A stretch of DNA of 64,000 nt, taken from positions 164,715 through 228,714 of the forward strand of contig JACZJC010000074.1 of the NCBI GenBank assembly GCA_014860745.1, in the 5' to 3' direction. Position 1 is the stretch's first letter; each line of letters starts with the position of its first letter. Below are positions 26,594 to 35,685 of this stretch, piece by piece. The DNA comes from Anaerolineales bacterium (GTDB taxonomy: Bacteria > Chloroflexota > Anaerolineae > Anaerolineales > Villigracilaceae). The notes under the pieces were generated by a model that ran no database searches, was not told the DNA's origin, and saw nothing but the letters and a program-made list of their open reading frames with translations. The translations under genes were made by a program, and so were the position numbers.

Positions 26594-29266
26594 ATGTCTG
26601 AATCCATCAAGAAATTAACGAGTCTCGGTCAATCCCTCTGGTACGATAATATTCAGAGAAAATTATTGGAAAGCGGCGAACTAAAGGCCATGATCGAGCG
26701 GGGGGATATTCGCGGTGTGACGTCAAACCCAACGATTTTTCAAAATGCAATAGCAAAGACAACCGATTACGATTCCGCGTTGATTCCGCTCGCGTGGGCG
26801 GGCTGGGATGCGGAGAAGATTTTTTGGCAGCTTGCCGTTGAGGATATTCAGCGGGCTTGCGATCTTTTCCGCTCGCTTTATGATGAAACCGGAGGCGGCG
26901 ATGGCTTTGTGAGTTTGGAGGTCAGCCCGCTGCTTGCAAATGACACCGAGGGTACGATCAAGCAGGCGCAGGAATTATGGGGTCGCGTCGAACGGCCTAA
27001 CCTTATGGTGAAAATTCCCGCCACAAAGGAAGGCATCCCCGCCATTCGTGCCAGTATTGCGGCGGGCATCAATATCAACATCACGCTCATTTTTGCGCTG
27101 GATCGTTATGCCGCCGTCATGGATGCATACCTTGCGGGGCTGGAAGACCGTGTCGCTCAAGATTTGCCCATTCAACATATTGCTTCAGTCGCATCTTTTT
27201 TTGTTTCCCGTGTTGACACGAAGATCGATCCGCGCCTTCCTGAAGATTCAAACCTGCGCGGAAAGGCGGCGATTGCAAATGCCAAATTTGCCTACGATGC
27301 CTTTGAATCCATTTTCACCTCGCCGCGTTTCTCAACTCTCAAAGCCCGTTTTCGCGCCCATGTCCAGCGCCCATTGTGGGCTTCCACTGGCACGAAGAAT
27401 CCGAAATACCCCGACACACTGTATGTTGACACCCTCATCGGACCCGACACCGTCAACACTGTTCCACCTGCCACGCTCGATGCCTTCCGTGATCACGGCA
27501 ACCCGCAGATTACCATTACCCAAGGTCTTGACGAAGCGCAGAATTATTTTGCCGAACTCAAGGCGCTTGGCATTTCGATGAGCACTGTCACAAAAGAATT
27601 GGAAGATGAAGGCGTGAAGTCTTTTGCAGATGCGTTCAAGACTCTCCTGGATGCGATTGATGAAAGAAGGAAAAGCGCACTCGCCTCAATCGCCCCGTTG
27701 GCTGATTCTGTGGCCGAGCGTTTATCCCAACTGGAAATGGATTCTGTCCCCGCCCGCATCTGGCAGCACGATCCCACCTTGTGGACGGATGACCCCGCTG
27801 GACAAGCTGAAATCAAAATCCGCCTCGGCTGGCTGGACTCGATTGACGATGCCCGCAAGCGCCTCGATGGATATATTTCCTTCGCCAAGCAAATCCATGA
27901 CGAAGGCATTGACCGTGTCCTCGTCATCGGCATGGGCGGCTCTTCTTTAACAGCTGAAGTGCTCAGCTCTCTTTTGGCTGGTGCAAACATTGAAGCGAAA
28001 TTGAGCCTCGCCATTCTCGATTCAACAGACCCTCAGCAAGTGAAACTTGCTTTCGAAAATTATCCGCCAGAAAAATCCTTGTACATCGTCGCCAGTAAAT
28101 CAGGCGGCACCGCTGAGTTGATGGCCGCCTTCGACTACGCATGGAAATTAAGCAATAGCAACGGCTCCCGCTTCATCGCAATTACAGACGCAGGCACATC
28201 GCTGGAGACTCTCGCGAAGGAACGCGGCTTTCGGAAAGTATTCAACCCCGATCCCAATGTAGGCGGCCGCTTCTCCGCATTGACCGATTTTGGTCTCGTC
28301 CCCGCCGCCTTACTTGGCATGGATATTGAGAAATTACTATCTTCCGCAGATAAAGTAAGACGAATTTCAAATTCGTCCTACAGCCCTGGCTTTGCACTGG
28401 GTGCTCTGCTGGGAGAGTCTGCTCTCGCAGGCAGAGACAAGTTGACGATTTTGGCTGATGCGTCTGTCTCCGCTTTGGCAGGCTGGGTCGAGCAGGTGAT
28501 CGCCGAATCCAGTGGCAAGAATCAAAAGGGAATCCTGCCCGTGGCGTTGGAGCCGCTCGGCAAACCCGAAGTCTATGGGGATGACCGCCTGTTCGTCTAT
28601 TTGCGAAGCAATGGCGAGTTGGAAGCAGGCGTTTCCGCTTTGAAAAATGCTGGCTTCCCTGTGATCGAATTGCCCGTTACCAATCCCTACGATGCGGGCG
28701 CGGAATTTTTCCGCTGGGAAATTGCCATTTCCGTGGCCTGCCATATTTTAGGAATCAACACCTTCGACCAGCCCGATGTGCAGGACAGCAAACTGCGCAC
28801 GATTGCCAAGATCAAGGATTTCCAGACAACCGGCAAATTGGCCGAGATGGACCTGGTGGATGGGAAGGATGCAAAATCTGCGCTGAGAAAATTCCTTGCG
28901 GACGCGAAAGCCGGTGAATTTGTAGCCATCAATGCCTACCTGCCGCGCAACAATGAAATGATCGCCGCGATTCAAAAGCTGCGGGTTGTCCTTCGTGAAT
29001 CGACGAACCTGCCGGTAACGGCAGGTTTCGGTCCGCGCTTCCAACATTCAACGGGGCAGTTCCACAAAGGCGGTCCGAATAAGGGACGGTTTATTCAAAT
29101 TGTATATGATGCTGAAAGTGATATGGAGATCCCGACCCAGGGCCTGACTTTCGGCACGCTCATTCGCGCGCAGGCGCTGGGTGATTACGAGGCTTTGAAA
29201 GCGGCGGGACGCAAGGCCATCCGCATCAAATTGGATATGCTGGAAGATTTAACGAATCTAATGTAA
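26594..29266 (+). CDS. tal-pgi: Bifunctional transaldolase/glucose-6-phosphate isomerase
   Basis: 890 residues. Residues 1 to about 370 form transaldolase: GVTSNPTIFQNAI and Schiff-base Lys140 in LMVKIPATKEG. From about 390 a phosphoglucose isomerase follows, with VIGMGGSSLTAEVL and the sugar-phosphate loop SKSGGTAE. The fusion joins the pentose phosphate pathway and glycolysis in one chain and is known from Chloroflexi and some other phyla. A 27-nt palindrome lies in frame at residues 588-596. The strong terminator upstream separates it from rpiB, so it may have its own promoter. Confidence 0.95.
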   Translation: MSESIKKLTSLGQSLWYDNIQRKLLESGELKAMIERGDIRGVTSNPTIFQNAIAKTTDYDSALIPLAWAGWDAEKIFWQLAVEDIQRACDLFRSLYDETGGGDGFVSLEVSPLLANDTEGTIKQAQELWGRVERPNLMVKIPATKEGIPAIRASIAAGININITLIFALDRYAAVMDAYLAGLEDRVAQDLPIQHIASVASFFVSRVDTKIDPRLPEDSNLRGKAAIANAKFAYDAFESIFTSPRFSTLKARFRAHVQRPLWASTGTKNPKYPDTLYVDTLIGPDTVNTVPPATLDAFRDHGNPQITITQGLDEAQNYFAELKALGISMSTVTKELEDEGVKSFADAFKTLLDAIDERRKSALASIAPLADSVAERLSQLEMDSVPARIWQHDPTLWTDDPAGQAEIKIRLGWLDSIDDARKRLDGYISFAKQIHDEGIDRVLVIGMGGSSLTAEVLSSLLAGANIEAKLSLAILDSTDPQQVKLAFENYPPEKSLYIVASKSGGTAELMAAFDYAWKLSNSNGSRFIAITDAGTSLETLAKERGFRKVFNPDPNVGGRFSALTDFGLVPAALLGMDIEKLLSSADKVRRISNSSYSPGFALGALLGESALAGRDKLTILADASVSALAGWVEQVIAESSGKNQKGILPVALEPLGKPEVYGDDRLFVYLRSNGELEAGVSALKNAGFPVIELPVTNPYDAGAEFFRWEIAISVACHILGINTFDQPDVQDSKLRTIAKIKDFQTTGKLAEMDLVDGKDAKSALRKFLADAKAGEFVAINAYLPRNNEMIAAIQKLRVVLRESTNLPVTAGFGPRFQHSTGQFHKGGPNKGRFIQIVYDAESDMEIPTQGLTFGTLIRAQALGDYEALKAAGRKAIRIKLDMLEDLTNLM
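28355..28381. repeat. GTA(A)G...CTAC palindrome inside tal-pgi
   Basis: 27-nt palindrome, arms GTAAGACGAATTT and AAATTCGTCCTAC around a central C, one mismatch. It is translated in frame as VRRISNSSY between the PGI segments EKLLSSADK and SPGFALGALLG. Confidence 0.75.
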
Positions 29267-29267
29267 T

Positions 29268-29328
29268 GTAGGGGCATAGCAGAGGATTTGCAGAAGTTTG
29301 ACGGGAGTTTGTCCTGCTATGCCCCTAC
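29268..29328. repeat. 61-nt REP-like element upstream of the RAYT gene
   Basis: Perfect 15-bp terminal inverted repeats GTAGGGGCATAGCAG/CTGCTATGCCCCTAC around a 31-nt loop. It starts one base after the tal-pgi stop and ends 10 bp before the transposase ATG. A second 61-nt copy lies inside the transposase gene. The GTAG start matches the tetranucleotide known at the foot of REP hairpins recognised by RAYTs. Confidence 0.85.
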
Positions 29329-29338
29329 GGAGTTGACT

Positions 29339-29995
29339 ATGAAATACGACCCCCAAATCCACCACAGGCGTTCGATCCGCTTGAAGGGATATGATTACAC
29401 CCAGGCGGGCGCGTATTTCATCACCATTTGTTCACACCAGCGCGAGCATGTTTTTGGCGAGATTGTGAATGGGGAGATGAAGCTGAATAAATTAGGCCTG
29501 GTGGCAAAACAGCAATGGGAGAAATTGCCAAAGCGATTTCCAAATATTGAATTGGGTGCGTTTGTTTTGATGCCAAATCACGAGCATGGAATTATCCAAA
29601 TCATCGAACAACAACGTAGGGGTATGGCGGAGAGTTTGCAGAACCTGGATGAAGAATCGTCCCGCTATGCCCCTACGGAGAATCAACAGAAGTTTGGAAA
29701 GATGATTCCAAATTCCATTCCCACCATTGTCCGTTCGTATAAATCTGCTGTTGCGTACCGCATCAATCTCATGCGCGGCGTAAAAGCCGCTCCAGTTTGG
29801 CAGCGGAATTATTACGAACATGTGATCCGAAATGACAGAGAGTTGGAATTAATTACAAAATACATTGACTACAACCCCCTTAACTGGCAATTGGACCGTG
29901 ATAACCTTAAAAATATCCGCAGTTTACCCGTGCCTGAAAAAATTGATGATTATATAAAAGATGCCGAAGAGATTATAGGAGTAATAACGAGATGA
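29339..29995 (+). CDS. REP-associated tyrosine transposase (RAYT), IS200-like Y1 fold
   Basis: 218 residues from ATG 29339. It starts [20 protein letters not shown], the usual opening of RAYTs. The metal-binding HUH motif is MPNHEHG (His81, His83) and the catalytic Tyr is 158 or 159 in [15 protein letters not shown], followed by YIDYNPLNW. RAYTs are single-copy, vertically kept relatives of IS200 transposases that nick REP hairpins. Residues 93-113 are encoded by a copy of its own element (29616-29676) placed between the HUH and Tyr regions, where these proteins vary in length. Its stop overlaps the start of the dehydratase gene. It is probably intact. Confidence 0.9.
   Translation: MKYDPQIHHRRSIRLKGYDYTQAGAYFITICSHQREHVFGEIVNGEMKLNKLGLVAKQQWEKLPKRFPNIELGAFVLMPNHEHGIIQIIEQQRRGMAESLQNLDEESSRYAPTENQQKFGKMIPNSIPTIVRSYKSAVAYRINLMRGVKAAPVWQRNYYEHVIRNDRELELITKYIDYNPLNWQLDRDNLKNIRSLPVPEKIDDYIKDAEEIIGVITR
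29616..29676. repeat. 61-nt REP-like element inside the RAYT coding sequence
   Basis: Same length and same ends as the element at 29268: GTAGGGGTATGGCGG on the left, CCCGCTATGCCCCTAC on the right, with shared inner TTTGCAGAA and the same following CGGAG. The arms have about three mismatches. It is read through in the same frame as the upstream copy would be. Confidence 0.85.
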
Positions 29996-30327
29996 CCCAC
30001 CTTTCTTCCTTCAAATGTGTTGCCTGCCGCGGCGGCGAACCGACGTTAACGGATACCGAGATCGCGGAATTGCATCCTCAAATCCCCGAGTGGCAGATCA
30101 AAGAAGTGGACGGGGTCAAACGCATTGAGCGTATCTTCAAATTGAAGAACTTCATCGAAGCCGTGGCGTTTACCAATAAGATCGCGATGGTTTCTGAAAA
30201 GGAAGACCATCATCCTATCATCATCACCGAATGGGGCAGGGTCACCGTGCAGTGGTGGTCGCACAAGATCAAGGGTCTGCACAAAAATGATTTCATCATG
30301 GCGGCGAAGACGGATGAGTTGTTTTAG
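29992..30327 (+). CDS. phhB: Pterin-4a-carbinolamine dehydratase
   Basis: 111 residues with the family active-site block [20 protein letters not shown] followed by [15 protein letters not shown]. It dehydrates the 4a-hydroxy-pterin made by aromatic amino acid hydroxylases and also occurs in genomes without them. The start ATG overlaps the RAYT stop, so translation may be coupled to it. N-terminal CVACRGGEP is a normal family feature. Confidence 0.92.
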   Translation: MTHLSSFKCVACRGGEPTLTDTEIAELHPQIPEWQIKEVDGVKRIERIFKLKNFIEAVAFTNKIAMVSEKEDHHPIIITEWGRVTVQWWSHKIKGLHKNDFIMAAKTDELF

Positions 30328-30339
30328 ATGCGATGATAT

Positions 30340-30669
30340 TTAATCTACGATGAAGAGTTTCGCCCCAGTTGACGTGTAGGATCGATGTGGCTCTGCATTA
30401 TCTGCCACTTGGTAGCTAATTCCTGCCGTCAGTAAAAAAGTTTTCCCATCAGCTAATTCTGTATGGAGTTCGCCTTCCAGGCATAATAGGATATGCCCTT
30501 TGACGCACCAGTGATCGGCTTGATAACCGGGGCTGTATTCGACCATACGAACCCGAATCGTATCAAACTGCTGAGTCCGCCAATAAGCTGTACCAGTTGC
30601 TCCTTTGTGTTCGGTAGGCTGAATTTGTGACCAATCGGTTAAGCCAAATTGGATACTTTCAATTTTCAT
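30340..30669 (-). CDS. DHCW-motif cupin-fold protein
   Basis: 109 residues forming a single cupin barrel, with ADHWCVKGHILLCLEGEL matching the uncharacterised DHCW cupin family and a closing strand GISYQVADN. No reaction is known. It is convergent with phhB with a 12-bp gap and no terminator. Confidence 0.8.
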   Translation of the reverse strand: MKIESIQFGLTDWSQIQPTEHKGATGTAYWRTQQFDTIRVRMVEYSPGYQADHWCVKGHILLCLEGELHTELADGKTFLLTAGISYQVADNAEPHRSYTSTGAKLFIVD

Positions 30670-30703
30670 TTATTCTCCATAATTTTTCTTGTCGGAGTAA
30701 TGA

Positions 30704-32278
30704 TCACAACCCCGCCCGTCTCTTCCTCAACGCCCTATCATCCCGCCATTTGAGGATCCTCAGCACAAAATGAAAATCTCCCAGCCAGCCGAGGAATTTC
30801 GCCCAGAGCAACGTCAGCCCTTTGGGTGGTTCAGGCAGGGATACAGCAGGGGAGAAGTCCACAACGCGGTCATCGAGCTGGAAAACGTATCGGCTCAGTT
30901 GTGTGATTTTTGGCGCGGCGTTCAGAAAATCGCGGACTTGCTCGCGCTCCGTGGGGGTCATCCACTGCGGCAGGTCTGAGGTGGCTTTGAAGTTGCAAAT
31001 CAACGCCAGGTCTTGCAGTTGGAGCTTGTGCTCATCTTCGAGTGAATTTTCCTTCGACTCGAAATATTCCACATCGGGGTCAATGTGCAGCAGCGGCTTC
31101 AACCACAAACGATGCACCACTGTGCGGATGGCGTTCTTCGTCCCTGGCGTGGTGAAGTTGTAAAGCAAAGTCGCGTCGCGATATTTTTCCCAGTCATGTG
31201 AAACATCGGGGCCGATGCGCATGGCGTCGCACATCCCAATGGCGGGCAGGATGGGCGTGCCGCAGGTCAGGAAGAAGGCGTCCACACCCATGGCTTCGCG
31301 CATCACGCGCAGGCATTCACGATACGCGGCTTCACGCGGCATGTCTTTATAGCGTTTGCCTTTCAACGCGCCGGCATATAAAAAGTCCAGCTTGAGGTAG
31401 TCAAAGCCCCAGTGGCGCACCTGCTTCATGAGCGCAACCAGCCACGAGATTACGTCCGGATGCGTCACGTCCAGCGCGTACAATGGCTCGCCCCAATTGA
31501 ATCCTGCAGAAACGAATCGCCCATGTTCATTGCGCAAAAACCAATCCGCATGTTCCTTGAACAGGCGCGACGATTTCACCGCGATCAACGGCGCAAGCCA
31601 CAATCCCGCGCGCCTGCCTGTTGATTTGATTTTCTCCGCGAGCGCATTCATGCCTGACGGAAATTTTCTGTTCGCCTCCCAATCGCCGGCCGAAACCTGC
31701 CATCCATCGTCCACCTGCAAAACGTCGAACGGCAGATCGCCCAGTTCGTCGAAGGTCTTGAAGAGAATTTCCTCGTCGATCATCGTGTACAGGCTGTACC
31801 ACGAACACCACACGCGCGGCGCGCCGTCCTTTTTTATTTTTCCAAAACGATTTCCCAACTGATTGGCATATTCATTGAAGACGATATTATCCTGCCCAAA
31901 AGCGATGAACCACTCGACATCATCCGCCTCACTCCGCCCTGATAGCATCCCCTTTGGGGATAGCTGATTCTGCGCGAAGAACACACGCGCATCTGTGGCA
32001 AGCGCCCCCAGCAAAAGGACATTACCATCCCCGAATTCCACCGCACCCACCCATGAACCGTTTGGGTTTTTATCCCGCATATATTCCGCATCCACCTGCA
32101 GCGGATGAAAGATGGCAGGTTTTTGAATAGGCAGAGGCGCAAGGCCCGTCCATGCTGTGAGTGACCACGACTGCCACCCGTGACGGTAATAACGGATGGG
32201 CGGCGAATCGAGTTTGATGTTGATTTCCTTCGCTTTAAAAGTTTGCGGCGGTTTGATCTCGGTGAAGGTCAGATTCAA
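30704..32278 (-). CDS. Glycoside hydrolase family 36 alpha-galactosidase
   Basis: 524 residues, shorter than the usual roughly 700 because the N-terminal sandwich is reduced. It has RYYRHGWQSWSLTAW, the barrel entry RVWCSWYSLYTMIDEE, VLQVDDGWQ, the nucleophile region FDYLKLDFLYAGALKG and the acid/base region RIGPDVSHDW. GH36 enzymes release alpha-galactose from oligosaccharides. There is no signal peptide, so it probably acts in the cytoplasm. It is divergent from the Lrp-like regulator at 32469, and no sugar transporter is adjacent. Confidence 0.9.
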   Translation of the reverse strand: MNLTFTEIKPPQTFKAKEINIKLDSPPIRYYRHGWQSWSLTAWTGLAPLPIQKPAIFHPLQVDAEYMRDKNPNGSWVGAVEFGDGNVLLLGALATDARVFFAQNQLSPKGMLSGRSEADDVEWFIAFGQDNIVFNEYANQLGNRFGKIKKDGAPRVWCSWYSLYTMIDEEILFKTFDELGDLPFDVLQVDDGWQVSAGDWEANRKFPSGMNALAEKIKSTGRRAGLWLAPLIAVKSSRLFKEHADWFLRNEHGRFVSAGFNWGEPLYALDVTHPDVISWLVALMKQVRHWGFDYLKLDFLYAGALKGKRYKDMPREAAYRECLRVMREAMGVDAFFLTCGTPILPAIGMCDAMRIGPDVSHDWEKYRDATLLYNFTTPGTKNAIRTVVHRLWLKPLLHIDPDVEYFESKENSLEDEHKLQLQDLALICNFKATSDLPQWMTPTEREQVRDFLNAAPKITQLSRYVFQLDDRVVDFSPAVSLPEPPKGLTLLWAKFLGWLGDFHFVLRILKWRDDRALRKRRAGL

Positions 32279-32381
32279 GAGGATATTCCTAAAATTGGTT
32301 ACCTCATTGTAAAGGATAAAACGCGAAGGATGAAGGAAGGAAATTGCGATTTTGGGGGCTTAAATATTTGCTACCCTTTGG

Positions 32382-32396
32382 GATTAATGATTAATC
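32382..32396. promoter_or_regulatory. Perfect palindrome, candidate regulator operator
   Basis: GATTAATGATTAATC is a perfect 15-bp palindrome 8 bp upstream of the -35 element of the Lrp-like gene and between it and the divergent alpha-galactosidase gene. Size and A/T content suit an Lrp/AsnC site, but this is inference. Confidence 0.4.
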
Positions 32397-32404
32397 TTGC
32401 CCCC

Positions 32405-32433
32405 TTGACGATTAAAAGGCCGTAAGGTATATT
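32405..32433 (+). promoter_or_regulatory. Sigma-70-type promoter of the amine island's first operon
   Basis: TTGACG, 17-bp spacer, TATATT. Expected start of transcription near 32440, giving a leader of about 29 nt before the ATG at 32469. Confidence 0.65.
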
Positions 32434-32468
32434 CCGCGTGTTACTTTCGGAAAAGAAGCGTAAATATC

Positions 32469-32975
32469 ATGTATGAATTCGACAAAACAGACATAAAAAT
32501 CGTCAATTTGCTCCTTGAGGATGGCCGTATGTCTGCCTCGGAGATGTCGCGCCGAATGGGGAATATTTCGGAGCGAGCCGTCCGTTATCGCGTGGATCGA
32601 ATGATCGAGGAAGGTGTCATTCAAATCAGCGCGGTGGTCAACCCTGAGGCGCTGGGCTACAAGATCAAGGCCGACATCTGGCTGGAGGTTGAGGCAGACA
32701 CGGTTTTAGAGGTGGCCAAAAAAATGGCGTCTTTCGAAAATGTGACATACGTAGCCTGCGGTATCGGGCAGAATGACATCAGCATTCAGGTGGTGGCCAA
32801 AGACACTTCCGAGATCTATTATTTCGTCACGGAGGTGGTCCGCAAGGTTCCTGGAGTGCGAAAGACGACAACCTCCATCGTGCCGATCATTCTCAAAGAT
32901 GTTTACCAGTGGAGAGTGCCCGAGCGGATTGCAAATGAATTGTTAGAGAACGAAGCGGTTGAAACACCCAAATAA
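32469..32975 (+). CDS. Lrp/AsnC-family transcriptional regulator
   Basis: 168 residues: an N-terminal winged helix-turn-helix (DKTDIKIVNLLLEDGRMSASEMSRRMG through SERAVRYRVDRMIEEGVI) and a C-terminal RAM/AsnC ligand domain. Lrp-type proteins sense amino acids or related small molecules and control their metabolism. It is first in line before two aminotransferases (18-bp gap), so its ligand is probably the island's substrate or product. Confidence 0.93.
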   Translation: MYEFDKTDIKIVNLLLEDGRMSASEMSRRMGNISERAVRYRVDRMIEEGVIQISAVVNPEALGYKIKADIWLEVEADTVLEVAKKMASFENVTYVACGIGQNDISIQVVAKDTSEIYYFVTEVVRKVPGVRKTTTSIVPIILKDVYQWRVPERIANELLENEAVETPK

Positions 32976-32993
32976 TCCATCCAAGGAGAGTGT

Positions 32994-34292
32994 ATGTTTG
33001 GCTCAAAGACGCAATCGTTACAGCAACGAGCGCAGAAGGTACTGCCGCTGGGCGTAAATTCCAATTTTCGCTATTGGGGGGAGGGCATCACACCGTATGT
33101 TCAAAAAGCAAAAGGGGGGTATTTATGGGATGTGGACGGCAAAAAATATATTGATTATCGCATGGCCTTCGGTCCCATTATTTTAGGCCATTCCTACGAT
33201 GAAGTCGACCAAAAAGTAATCGAAGAAATTCAAAAAGGCGCCCTCTTCGCCATGACGAGCGAACTTGAAGTCCTCGTTGCGGAGATGATCGTCGAAATGT
33301 GCCCGGCGGTTGAGATGATCCGCATGGCATGTTCGGGTACTGAAGCCACCATGCACGCCATCCGCGTGGCGCGCGCGTACACTGGGCGCGATATTATTTT
33401 GAAATTTGAAGGCAATTACCACGGCATGCACGACCATGCCTTGTGGTCAACCTATACACCTGTGGAAGCGTATGGCAACCGGCGCAGCCCAATCCCAGTT
33501 CCCGGGTCATCGGGTATCCCCAAATCCATGCGGGAATTCATTATCACATTGCCCTTCAATGACTTTGAAGGCTTTGAACGGGTGATGAAGTCCTACGGGG
33601 AGCAGATCGCAGCTGTTATCACGGAGCCGTGTCAGGGTAACTGCGCAGCCATCAACCCGCAGGATGGATTCCTGCAACTCATCCGCCAGAAAACGGAAGA
33701 ACATGGCTGTGTCTTTATCCTGGATGAAGTGAAGACGGGCTTCCGCATCGCGAACGGCGGCGCGCAGGAATACTACCGCCTCAACCCCGACCTGGTCACG
33801 TATGCGAAGGCCCTGGGCAATGGTTTCCCTGCGGCAGCCTTCGGCGGAAAAGCGGAGATCATGTCCATTATCGGGCATGGTGTGGCGCAGGGCGGTACCT
33901 ACACAAATAATAAACCCGGCGTGGCAGGTGCGTATGCCACTTTAAGTCTGCTCAAATCCAAACCCATTCTCAAAACCATCGAAAAACGCGGACAGCGCCT
34001 GATGGATGGGTTAAAGGAAATCTTTGAAGAAAATGATATTCCCGCTGTGTTTACAGGGTATCCCGCGATGTTCTCCTTTTCTCTTGGGGTCGAGTCGGTC
34101 ACTTGTCAAAGGGATTGGCAGCAAAGTGATCGGGATTTATATCTCAAGCTGGTTGAGAAAGCCGTCGAAAAAGGCGTCATGCCCGACCACGATGCCCGCG
34201 AACCGTGGTTCCTGTGCTATGAACATTCCGATGCGGACATCGACGAGACATTGAATGTGTACGCTGAGATCGTGAAGGAATTAAAAAGGTAG
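32994..34292 (+). CDS. Class III aminotransferase, glutamate-1-semialdehyde aminomutase-like
   Basis: 432 residues. The PLP site is Lys272 in VTYAKALGNGFP, Asp245 lies in ILDEVKTGF, and the phosphate loop is SGTEATMHAIRVARAYTGR. The opening LPLGVNSNFRYWGEG and overall shape resemble HemL-like enzymes, but no other tetrapyrrole genes are near; many HemL-like proteins act on amines or beta-amino acids. It is followed by a second aminotransferase after 6 bp. Substrate unknown. Confidence 0.87.
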   Translation: MFGSKTQSLQQRAQKVLPLGVNSNFRYWGEGITPYVQKAKGGYLWDVDGKKYIDYRMAFGPIILGHSYDEVDQKVIEEIQKGALFAMTSELEVLVAEMIVEMCPAVEMIRMACSGTEATMHAIRVARAYTGRDIILKFEGNYHGMHDHALWSTYTPVEAYGNRRSPIPVPGSSGIPKSMREFIITLPFNDFEGFERVMKSYGEQIAAVITEPCQGNCAAINPQDGFLQLIRQKTEEHGCVFILDEVKTGFRIANGGAQEYYRLNPDLVTYAKALGNGFPAAAFGGKAEIMSIIGHGVAQGGTYTNNKPGVAGAYATLSLLKSKPILKTIEKRGQRLMDGLKEIFEENDIPAVFTGYPAMFSFSLGVESVTCQRDWQQSDRDLYLKLVEKAVEKGVMPDHDAREPWFLCYEHSDADIDETLNVYAEIVKELKR

Positions 34293-34298
34293 GGAATC

Positions 34299-35624
34299 AT
34301 GACCAAACTCACCTCAAAAGAAATCGTTGACCTTAGCAAGGAATACACCTTTTTCTCGTGGTCGGTGCAGGAACAGGTCAGCCCAATCCCGGTGGAGAAG
34401 GCGGAAGGTATTTATTTTTGGGACACGGATGGAAAACGTTATATTGATTTTTCGTCCCAGCTCATGAATACGAACATCGGCCACCAGCATCCAAAGGTGG
34501 TCAAAGCCATTCAGGATCAGGCAGCGAAACTCTGCTTTGTGCATCCGGGGAACACTACCGATGTCCGCGCCCAGCTTGGCAAAAAACTATCAGAAGTAAC
34601 CCCTGGCAATTTGAAGAAAACCTTTTTTGCCCTTGGCGGCGCCGAAGCGAATGAGAATGCCATCAAAATCGCACGCTTCTATACTGGACGCCATAAGATT
34701 CTTGCCCGCTATCGCTCGTATCATGGCGCGACTCATGGCTCCATCGCGTTGACGGGCGACTATCGCCGAAATGCAGTTGAACCCGCCATGCCCGGTGGAG
34801 TCCACTTCCTTGACCCGTTCTGCTATCGCTGTCCATTTGGGCAGAAAAAAGAATCCTGTAAACGCGAGTGCATTTCACATCTTGAGGAGGTCATCAAGTA
34901 CGAAGGCCCTGATAAGATCGCCGCAATCATCATGGAAGGCGTGGTTGGCTCAAATGGGTTGATCATTCCGCCTGATGATTACTGGCCGCGAGTCCGCGAG
35001 ATTTGTGACAAATACGGCATCCTGCTAATCTCAGACGAAGTGATGAGCGGATGGGGGCGCACCGGCAAATGGTTTGCCGTGGATAATTGGGGCGTGACGC
35101 CGGATATTATCACCACTGCGAAGGGTATCACGAGTGGATACGTTCCACTCGGCGCAGTGATTGTATCGGATAAGATCGCTGAATACTTTGAAGACAAATA
35201 TCTCTATGCCGGCCTTACATATAACGGTCACGCTTTGGCCTGTGCAGCAGCACTTGCTACTATCGAAGTCTATGACAAAGATAAATTAATCGAGAATGCC
35301 GCGTTGATGGGCAAATACCTTGGTGAGTGCCTTGAAGATATCAAGTCGCGGCATATCTCTGTCGGCGATGTGCGTTACATCGGGCTGTTCTCCACCATTG
35401 AACTGGTTTCCAATCGTGAGAATAAGGAGATCTTTGCAGCTTCAGTCATGGCGGATGTAGGAAAAACCTTGCGCGAGAATGGTCTTTTCACATTTATCAT
35501 GGCAAATAATATGGGCAGCATGGTTTTTGTTGTGCCGCCGCTCTGCATTACCAAGGACCAACTAGACGAAGGTCTCGCCATCGTTGAGAAAGCATTGGAT
35601 GTCGCGGATAAAAAAGCGGTTTAA
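34299..35624 (+). CDS. Class III omega-aminotransferase (taurine/beta-alanine:pyruvate-like)
   Basis: 441 residues. Lys275 in TTAKGITSGYVPLG binds PLP; Asp247 lies in ISDEVMSGWGRTG. The N-terminal EYTFFSWSVQEQVSPIPV is typical of the group that includes taurine:pyruvate and beta-alanine:pyruvate aminotransferases. A Cys-rich loop at 175-191 (CYRCPFG, then C...C) is shared by a subset of the group and may bind metal. With the semialdehyde dehydrogenase next door, beta-alanine to malonate semialdehyde is the most natural guess; taurine is an alternative, but no sulfoacetaldehyde enzyme is seen. Confidence 0.87.
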   Translation: MTKLTSKEIVDLSKEYTFFSWSVQEQVSPIPVEKAEGIYFWDTDGKRYIDFSSQLMNTNIGHQHPKVVKAIQDQAAKLCFVHPGNTTDVRAQLGKKLSEVTPGNLKKTFFALGGAEANENAIKIARFYTGRHKILARYRSYHGATHGSIALTGDYRRNAVEPAMPGGVHFLDPFCYRCPFGQKKESCKRECISHLEEVIKYEGPDKIAAIIMEGVVGSNGLIIPPDDYWPRVREICDKYGILLISDEVMSGWGRTGKWFAVDNWGVTPDIITTAKGITSGYVPLGAVIVSDKIAEYFEDKYLYAGLTYNGHALACAAALATIEVYDKDKLIENAALMGKYLGECLEDIKSRHISVGDVRYIGLFSTIELVSNRENKEIFAASVMADVGKTLRENGLFTFIMANNMGSMVFVVPPLCITKDQLDEGLAIVEKALDVADKKAV

Positions 35625-35685
35625 TATTGCAGGTTAACGAACTTTCAACCTTGAGCCTTCAACTTTAAACTCATTTGGAGAAACC

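Noticed and set aside
32994..34292. Call as hemL (glutamate-1-semialdehyde aminomutase)
   Set aside because: The protein is HemL-like, but no other tetrapyrrole gene is near and the operon context is amine catabolism; only the fold-level name is given.
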